From Clostridia bacterium (GTDB taxonomy: Bacteria; Bacillota; Clostridia; Lachnospirales; Lachnospiraceae), in assembly GCA_003246295.1 (NCBI GenBank), contig QKAS01000047.1:89498-153497 (forward strand): 64,000 nt of DNA, in the 5' to 3' direction. A program made the position numbers and the translations under genes. Of this stretch, positions 58,219 to 64,000 are shown in pieces (the stretch's first letter is position 1; every line of letters begins with the position of its first letter). The notes beneath the pieces were generated by a model. The model had not been told where the DNA came from and did not search any database. It worked only from the letters and a program-made list of their open reading frames with translations.

Positions 58219-59910
58219 ATGAATTACATAACAATTGATTCAAAAAGAGTCCCGATCGAAGGCGAAAAAAATGTATTGTCTTTGATTCGTAAAATAGGTA
58301 TCGATCTTCCTACTTTCTGTTATCACTCCGAATTATCCATTTATGGAGCCTGCAGAATGTGCGTGGTAGAGGATGAACGTGGCAACATATTTGCTTCCTG
58401 TTCAGAACAGCCAAGACCTGGAATGGTAATCTATACCAATACAAAACGTGTTCAGGCATACAGAAAAATGATTATTGAACTTCTGCTTTCTTCACACTGC
58501 AGAGATTGTACAACCTGTCAAAAAAATGGTAGCTGTTCCCTTCAGGATCTTGCTTTTCGTGTAGGTGTTCACGCTGTCCGGTTCCTTAACAATAAAAAAC
58601 AGCTTCCTCTGGATATGAGTTCTCCTTCCATTGTAAGAGATCCTAACAAATGTATCCTCTGTGGAGACTGCGTAAGAACATGTGATGAAATTCAGGCTGT
58701 CGGAGCAATTGATTTTGCATATCGTGGTTCAGAAACACAGGTCATGCCTGCATTTAATAAAACACTTGCAGAAACAGACTGCGTTGGTTGTGGACAATGT
58801 GCCGTTGTCTGTCCTACTGCTGCCATCTCTGTTCGTACAAACGTAACGCAGGTATGGAATGCCATTGATGACCCTAACGTGAGAGTCGTAGCACAGATTG
58901 CACCTGCTGTCAGAATTGCAGTTGGTGACAGTTTTAATATTGCAAAAGGCGAGAACAGCTTTGGCAAACTTGTTGCTGCACTTAGATTTATGGGATTTGA
59001 TTCCATTTATGACACAAGTTTTGCAGCAGACCTGACTGTAATGGAAGAATCAAAGGAACTTGCTGAAAGACTTGAAAAGAATGAGAAGCTTCCGTTATTT
59101 ACATCCTGCTGTCCAGGCTGGGTCAAATTCTGTGAAAGCCGTTATCCTGAATTTGCTAACAATATATCTACTTGTCGTTCTCCACAAGGTATGTTCTCAC
59201 CGCTCTTGAAAGAATACTTTAAAGAGAAAGATACTGAAGAAGGAAAGAAGACAATTGTTGTATCCATCATGCCTTGTACCGCAAAAAAAGGCGAGATTTT
59301 ACGTTCTGATAATTACACAGATGGACAACAAGATACTGATTATGTTTTAACAACTCAGGAAATCATCCGTATGATCAAACAGGTCGGAATTCGTTTTGAC
59401 CAGCTTGAAGAAGAGGCTGCTGATATGCCATTTGCTGTCGCTTCAGGTGGTGGTAAAATTTTTGGAACTACTGGTGGTGTAACAGAAGCAGTTCTGAGAA
59501 GACTTGCAACAGATAAGAATTATAAAAATCTGGAAGAAATCTCCTATATTGGTGTTCGAGGTGAAGATACTTTAAAAGAGGCATCTGTTATGCTTGGAGA
59601 CCGTGAAGTAAAAATTGCTGTTGTTCATGGTCTTGCTGCAACTGCAAAACTTCTTGACAGAATCAAAGCAAACGAAGTAAGTTATGATTTTGTTGAAGTC
59701 ATGGCTTGTCGACGTGGCTGTATTATGGGTGGTGGTCAGCCTCCATTTGCAGGTGCAAGAACCAGAAAAAGCCGTATGGAAGGTATTTATAAAGTAGACA
59801 CCTCTTCCAACATCAGATATCCTGATGAAAATCCTGTCTTGATACAGATGTATGATACTATGTTGAAAGGCAAAGAACACAAATTATTCCATAGAAATAT
59901 GCAACACTAA
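58219..59910 (+). CDS. hydA: [FeFe] hydrogenase catalytic subunit
   Basis: The 563-residue enzyme reduces protons to hydrogen at an H-cluster. N-terminal accessory clusters come first: a plant-type [2Fe-2S] (ELSIYGACRMCVVEDERG), a His-Cys [4Fe-4S] (HCRDCTTCQKNGSC) and two [4Fe-4S] (CILCGDCVRTC, CVGCGQCAVVCP). The H-cluster motifs are TSCCPGWVKF, MPCTAKKGE and VMACRRGCIMGGGQP. It lies 12 bases after hydB with GGAGG between, completing a HydABC-type trimer. Confidence 0.96.
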   Translation: MNYITIDSKRVPIEGEKNVLSLIRKIGIDLPTFCYHSELSIYGACRMCVVEDERGNIFASCSEQPRPGMVIYTNTKRVQAYRKMIIELLLSSHCRDCTTCQKNGSCSLQDLAFRVGVHAVRFLNNKKQLPLDMSSPSIVRDPNKCILCGDCVRTCDEIQAVGAIDFAYRGSETQVMPAFNKTLAETDCVGCGQCAVVCPTAAISVRTNVTQVWNAIDDPNVRVVAQIAPAVRIAVGDSFNIAKGENSFGKLVAALRFMGFDSIYDTSFAADLTVMEESKELAERLEKNEKLPLFTSCCPGWVKFCESRYPEFANNISTCRSPQGMFSPLLKEYFKEKDTEEGKKTIVVSIMPCTAKKGEILRSDNYTDGQQDTDYVLTTQEIIRMIKQVGIRFDQLEEEAADMPFAVASGGGKIFGTTGGVTEAVLRRLATDKNYKNLEEISYIGVRGEDTLKEASVMLGDREVKIAVVHGLAATAKLLDRIKANEVSYDFVEVMACRRGCIMGGGQPPFAGARTRKSRMEGIYKVDTSSNIRYPDENPVLIQMYDTMLKGKEHKLFHRNMQH

Positions 59911-59936
59911 TATAATAGTTATTTTATTATATATAA

Positions 59937-59990
59937 AAATCCTGCAGATCTGGAAGTTTTTCATATCCAGTCTGCAGGATTTATTTTTTT
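59937..59990. terminator. Bidirectional terminator after hydA
   Basis: AAATCCTGCAGA and CTGGA pair with TCCAG and CTGCAGGATTT, followed by ATTTTTTT on the plus strand and by an AT-rich tract on the other. It separates hydA from the convergent aldolase gene. Confidence 0.88.
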
Positions 59991-60009
59991 CCTATATCAA
60001 ATTTATAAA

Positions 60010-61302
60010 CTAATTTTTTAGATGAAATGCATCAATCAGTTCTGTAACTGCTGCTGCATCAATCTTGACAAGATCACCTAAAACTTTCGCATCTAAAACT
60101 GCTTTCGCACTATATTCTAGTACTTCCAATCTGTCAAAAGCATTAAGCAGACTACTTCCCGTAACAATTACACAGTCATTTCTCACCATAACTATTGGTG
60201 TTTTTTCTTCAAATAATTCTGCCGTTTTCTCTGCTTCCATAAAGCTCGCACCAAATGGTAATTTAGGTATCTCGCGAAGCATGATGTAGCTTTCTGGAAT
60301 CGTTCTGGAGTCAAAATGCTCCTGTGTAACAGCAAATGCCATTATATTTGGAGGATGTGCAATAATGACTGCGTTGACATGTGGATGTTTTTTATAAATT
60401 TCTCTGTGTAGTGTAACAGATCTACTAGGTACTTTGCCTTGTTCTTTCCCTTTGTCAGAAATTCTTACAAGATCACCTACCTCAAGATATTTTCTGTCTT
60501 TACCATATGGGGTAATGAGAAAACTATCTTCACTCAGTCTTTGCGAAAACGTTCCCTGCGTACTTGTAAATAATTGTTGATCGTAGGATCTGTGAATTAA
60601 CTGACACATTTCTCTTCGCAGAGCTTTTTCTCTGGTGCTATAGGAGTCTTCGCAGAAATCTTCGATTTCTTCATGATTTTTATTTTTAGAAAGTTCAATT
60701 TCAATATTAGATAATGGAATTGGATTTCCAATACTTCTTGCTTTGATTTCCAATCTGGCACAAAAATCCAGTGTTTCAAATGCCATAAACGCTTCAAATA
60801 AAGTTTTAGCACCTACAACAACTCCATGATTTTCTAATATAACTGAATTATTGCCTTTTACGAACTCTCTTGCAATCTTTTCTCCAAGATCTTTACTACC
60901 GGGAAGTCCATATTTTGCAAGACCGATTCCGCCACATACCAGTTTCATGTTGGGTATCAACTGTGTATCTGGTAACTTTCTAACAATTGAGAATGCTACA
61001 AGTCCTGGTGGATGGGCATGGACAATTGCTCTTAAGTCAGGACGTGCTTCATAAATGCTTTTATGAAATGGATACTCGCTGGACGGTTTATGTATCCCTT
61101 CAATCGATCCATCTTTTCTTACACAGACAATATCTCTTATTCCTAAAGATCCTTTATCCACACCTGCAGGTGATATCCATATATTCCCTTCTTCATCTAG
61201 TATCGATAAGTTCCCTCCTGAAGTTGTAGTCATTCCATAACCGTAAATACGTTCCATAATCATGACAATTTGTTCAGCGGGATGTAATAGTGTAAAATCC
61301 AT
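60010..61302 (-). CDS. Tandem class II aldolase/adducin-family protein with degenerate second half
   Basis: The 430-residue protein is two aldolase II domains in series. The first (1-210) has the substrate and zinc motifs SGGNLS, HAHPPGLVAF and LENHGVVVGA, so it should be active on a sugar phosphate such as fuculose or ribulose 5-phosphate. The second (about 225-420) has STQGTFSQRL and IIAHPPNIMAF. There the first zinc histidine is Ala and NHG is replaced by RNDC, so it has probably lost zinc. GGAGG is six bases before ATG 61302. It is the last gene of the PAP operon. Confidence 0.85.
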   Translation of the reverse strand: MDFTLLHPAEQIVMIMERIYGYGMTTTSGGNLSILDEEGNIWISPAGVDKGSLGIRDIVCVRKDGSIEGIHKPSSEYPFHKSIYEARPDLRAIVHAHPPGLVAFSIVRKLPDTQLIPNMKLVCGGIGLAKYGLPGSKDLGEKIAREFVKGNNSVILENHGVVVGAKTLFEAFMAFETLDFCARLEIKARSIGNPIPLSNIEIELSKNKNHEEIEDFCEDSYSTREKALRREMCQLIHRSYDQQLFTSTQGTFSQRLSEDSFLITPYGKDRKYLEVGDLVRISDKGKEQGKVPSRSVTLHREIYKKHPHVNAVIIAHPPNIMAFAVTQEHFDSRTIPESYIMLREIPKLPFGASFMEAEKTAELFEEKTPIVMVRNDCVIVTGSSLLNAFDRLEVLEYSAKAVLDAKVLGDLVKIDAAAVTELIDAFHLKN

Positions 61303-61321
61303 CATTATCCTCCATCTAGTC

Positions 61322-62200
61322 TTATACATCGACTCCTAAAAACTTTTTAACCAGTAACCCTATTATAAATGAAATGACTGCTACAGATAAACTAATTCCT
61401 GCCATTTCAAAAAATCTTTTCTTAAATGGCAAAGATTTTGCAACTGAAATGTAATAATTAAAAAATAAAATAATCAATATCACTATGATCAACATAATTC
61501 CTAACGCCCATGCAAATGCATGATCTGGCAGTAACAGATACGGTAATGTTAAAAATATAACTGTTATAAGATATGCTATTCCAGTATATATTGAAGATTT
61601 CAAAGCATTCTCTTCACCATTACTTCTTGCTGATAAATACTCTGAGGACGCCATTGATAGCGTTGCTGAAATACCTGTTATTAAGCCTGACAATGCAATT
61701 AATTTTGTACTTTGAAGTGCAAATGTAAGCCCTGCAATCGTTCCCGTTAATTCAACAAGGGCATCATTTAAACCAAGAACCATTGATCCTACATACTGAA
61801 GTCTTTCTTCATCAAGCATATTCATTAGTTCTTGCTCATGTCGTTCTTCTTCTCTCATAATCTTTTCGGATTCTGGATATTTTCCAACCAAATGACTATA
61901 TTGTTCCGCCGATATCTCTTCTCCACTCTCTACCTTCTTCAGGGTAAATGTAAATCCCATAATTCTAGCCATCATTTTTAGAATAAATATTCTAAATCTT
62001 CTTGGCCTGACTTCGACTCCAGTATATTTGTACCAGTTCTGATAATGAATTTTTTCATCATTAGCAATCTGTCTTAAAATTTTTTTATTTTCTTCTCCCT
62101 TAGCATGCTTTGCAAGGTCATGATAAATATAGTAACCATCTATTTCATCCTGTTGCATTTTTAATAATACTTTTCTGTCTTTTTCATTTAGTTCATTCAT
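61322..62200 (-). CDS. Ferritin-like/VIT1 fusion membrane transporter (MbfA-like)
   Basis: The 292-residue protein has an N-terminal ferritin-like diiron domain (EIDGYYIYHDLAKHA, NDEKIHYQNWYKYT, REEERHEQELMNML; about residues 1-135). A five-helix VIT1/CCC1 domain follows, with GLNDALVELTGTIAGLTFAL and SMASSEYLSARS. MbfA proteins of this design export iron and sense it through the ferritin part; manganese is an alternative. It sits 12 bases after the PAP gene and is probably cotranscribed. Confidence 0.9.
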   Translation of the reverse strand: MNELNEKDRKVLLKMQQDEIDGYYIYHDLAKHAKGEENKKILRQIANDEKIHYQNWYKYTGVEVRPRRFRIFILKMMARIMGFTFTLKKVESGEEISAEQYSHLVGKYPESEKIMREEERHEQELMNMLDEERLQYVGSMVLGLNDALVELTGTIAGLTFALQSTKLIALSGLITGISATLSMASSEYLSARSNGEENALKSSIYTGIAYLITVIFLTLPYLLLPDHAFAWALGIMLIIVILIILFFNYYISVAKSLPFKKRFFEMAGISLSVAVISFIIGLLVKKFLGVDV

Positions 62201-62212
62201 GATTGATCCCTT

Positions 62213-63799
62213 TCAAGTCTGATTCTTTTCTGCTATCATTCTTTCTTCCAGCGCATGTACTACGGTCTCTAACACTTTAATTCTTGCATAGTACTTATCA
62301 TTTGCCTCTACAATAATCCAGGGGGCTGCTGTTGTTGATGTTCTGATTACCATTTCGTTCACAGCGTCTACATAATCATCCCATTTTTCTCTGTTTCTCC
62401 AGTCTTCCTCTGTAATCTTCCATTGTTTTTGAGGGTTTTGCTGACGTTCCAGGAATCGTTTCTCCTGCTCAGATTGGTCAATATGAAGCCAGAATTTTAT
62501 AACAATGCAACCAAAATTTGTTAGATGTTCTTCCATGTTATTGATTTCATTATAAGCGCGCTTCCATTCGTTTTCACTACAAAATCCTTCGATTCTTTCT
62601 ACAAGAACACGTCCATACCAGGTTCTGTCAAAAATAGTCAGATGTCCTGCTTTTGGAATCGCATTCCAGAATCTCCACAAATAGTGATGCGCACGCTCAA
62701 TATCGTTTGGTGCAGCAACAGGAACGACCTCATATCCTCTTGGATCAATATTCTCCGTCAAACGCTTAATTGCACCACCTTTTCCAGCAGCATCCCAACC
62801 TTCAAATGCCAGTACAACAGGGATTCGTTTCTGATACATCTCATAATGTAGAATCGCTAATTTATTTTGTAGCTCAATTAATTTTTTCTTATATTTTTCT
62901 TTATCAAGTGAATTCGAAAGATCTACACCGCTCAACACATCAAGTTTTAAGGATTGTTCGATAGCCTGGAATGATTTATTTCCCGTATCCAAAAGATTCT
63001 TATTATCACTTTCTGGAAGTTCAACTGCTTTCTCAGGTATAATTATTGTCCTGACTTCTTCTTTTTTTAACTCATCATTCTTTAACTTTTTAGTTTCTAT
63101 GATTTCCTGCAGCCGTTCCACAACTGTCGCTATAATTTTACTCGCAGCGTACTCTTTATTTGTTGATTCTATGATTGTCCAAGGGGCATATTCTGTGTCT
63201 GTTTTCGCAATCATGTCATCAAATACAATTCTATACTTATCATAATCCTCATTTTGCTTCCAGTCCTGCTTATTCACCCGCCATTTCGTTGTATTGTTCT
63301 TCTCAAGACTCTTAAAACGCACCTTCTGTTCTTTCTGTGAAATATGTAGAAAAAATTTGATTATGACCATTCCATCTTCAGACAGTTCTTGTTCAAAGTG
63401 GATGATATCCTCAAGTGCCCTTCCTTTTACAACGTCACCTTTGTTCCCCTCCAGATATTCCATAATCATGCTCCGATACCAACTTCTGTCAAAAATATGG
63501 ATTCTTCCTTTTGCTGGAAGTCTTGTCCAAAATCTCCATAAGAATGGACGCATGGCCTCTTCCTCAGATACTTTTTGAATCGTAAATACTTTGAACCCTC
63601 TCGGATCAAGAGGCGCAATCAATTTGTTGATTAAAGTTCCTTTCCCTGAGGCACCCCAACCTTCAAATACAACCATAATTGGAATTCCAGATGCTCTGCA
63701 TTCTCTCTGCAAAAAGGAAAGTCTGGGTGCAAGTTCATCCATTACAATTCCAAATTCTTTTTTACTTAATTTTTTATCAAGATCAATTTTTTCCAGCAT
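62213..63799 (-). CDS. pap: Polyphosphate:AMP phosphotransferase (tandem PPK2 domains)
   Basis: The 528-residue enzyme uses polyphosphate to phosphorylate AMP to ADP. It contains two PPK2 domains. The first (about 1-245) has VVFEGWGASGKGTLI and IFDRSWYRSM; the second (about 285-520) has LAFEGWDAAGKGGAIKRL, LWRFWNAIPKAGHLTIFDR and WYGRVLVERIEGF. In characterised two-domain PAPs only the C-terminal domain is catalytic, and the same is likely here. Its start codon is 23 bases past GGAGGATC-type DNA; it heads an operon with the VIT1 and aldolase genes. Confidence 0.92.
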   Translation of the reverse strand: MLEKIDLDKKLSKKEFGIVMDELAPRLSFLQRECRASGIPIMVVFEGWGASGKGTLINKLIAPLDPRGFKVFTIQKVSEEEAMRPFLWRFWTRLPAKGRIHIFDRSWYRSMIMEYLEGNKGDVVKGRALEDIIHFEQELSEDGMVIIKFFLHISQKEQKVRFKSLEKNNTTKWRVNKQDWKQNEDYDKYRIVFDDMIAKTDTEYAPWTIIESTNKEYAASKIIATVVERLQEIIETKKLKNDELKKEEVRTIIIPEKAVELPESDNKNLLDTGNKSFQAIEQSLKLDVLSGVDLSNSLDKEKYKKKLIELQNKLAILHYEMYQKRIPVVLAFEGWDAAGKGGAIKRLTENIDPRGYEVVPVAAPNDIERAHHYLWRFWNAIPKAGHLTIFDRTWYGRVLVERIEGFCSENEWKRAYNEINNMEEHLTNFGCIVIKFWLHIDQSEQEKRFLERQQNPQKQWKITEEDWRNREKWDDYVDAVNEMVIRTSTTAAPWIIVEANDKYYARIKVLETVVHALEERMIAEKNQT

Positions 63800-64000
63800 A
63801 ATAAGATCCTCCTTCGACCGATGATCATGCTATTTAATGTTAAAATTGTAGTCATGATATGATTGATTTTCTCTTACTATTTCTTTTAAGTATTTAAATC
63901 CTCTTTAAAAGATTTAAATCCATCATAATATAATATTCATAATATTTCCATATATTATTATTATTTTTGTTTCATATGAATATAATTTCATAATTGTCAA
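63800..64000. other. Upstream region of pap, AT-rich, no gene seen
   Basis: The final 200 bases are AT-rich and should hold the pap promoter. I see no gene, tRNA or clear promoter boxes. Confidence 0.4.

Noticed and set aside
1..64000. CRISPR array, rRNA or tRNA genes
   Set aside because: No regularly spaced repeats of CRISPR form and no tRNA-like cloverleaf or rRNA sequence were seen; the attachment site is in a protein gene, not a tRNA.

Overview
The window looks like chromosome from a strictly anaerobic, low-GC Clostridium-class Firmicute, most likely a gut Lachnospiraceae. The base composition is AT-rich and ribosome binding sites are strong (GGAGG). The gene content fits: a HydC-HydB-HydA [FeFe] hydrogenase cluster, a flavin-based extracellular electron transfer (FLEET) cluster, and many lipoproteins with Glu/Ala/Thr-rich linkers. 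No rRNA, tRNA or CRISPR array was found.

Layout. 1-12 kb: mostly leftward chromosomal genes. They include a cupin regulator and flavin reductase, an acidic repeat lipoprotein, a small (p)ppGpp synthetase, a hemolysin III-type membrane protein, galE plus a sugar nucleotidyltransferase, an ECF sigma/anti-sigma pair with an autoregulatory promoter, a formate/nitrite channel with a LysR gene, and a low-molecular-weight protein tyrosine phosphatase (LMW-PTP). 12-25.3 kb: two mobile elements sit in tandem in the 5' end of that phosphatase gene. Element 1 (about 10 kb) is a mobilizable element with a Tn916-type integrase and excisionase, a VapE helicase, a primase, a MOBQ relaxase, a recognisable oriT, a regulator under a LexA-like box, a decayed second relaxase, a zinc-ribbon cargo gene and a broken ImmA/IrrE gene. 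Element 2 (about 3.3 kb) is a remnant with a diguanylate cyclase, an integrase stump and a Fic protein. The three att copies share about 23 bp that encode the phosphatase catalytic P-loop.

25.4-36.8 kb: small regulators and enzymes (MerR, AraC, D-lactate dehydrogenase, GNAT acetyltransferases, racemase, PadR/DUF2812, cold-shock protein, CarD, MarR, metallo-hydrolase, DUF4422, YkgJ). 37-44.9 kb: the FLEET cluster (ndh2, polyprenyl synthase, UbiA, the two-domain lipoprotein pplA, ApbE/FmnB, EetA, EetB), divergent from a Cys-containing HxlR regulator. 45-53.2 kb: MgtC-like protein, UppP, a cytidylate-kinase-like protein, a polar amino acid ABC transporter, and a chemoreceptor/EAL phosphodiesterase pair.

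53.3-64 kb: a MutS2-like ATPase without a Smr domain, preceded by a long leader holding a 12-codon ORF and three terminator-like hairpins; the hydrogenase operon with a Rex-like operator; and a polyphosphate kinase 2 / ferritin-VIT1 / aldolase operon.

The most interesting items are the tandem integrations in a phosphatase P-loop, the attenuator-like leader of the MutS2-type gene, the FLEET cluster with a possible redox-sensing regulator, the repeat array before fic, and the stand-alone Glu-Ala-Thr lipoprotein. All calls were made by reading the sequence; no database search was run.
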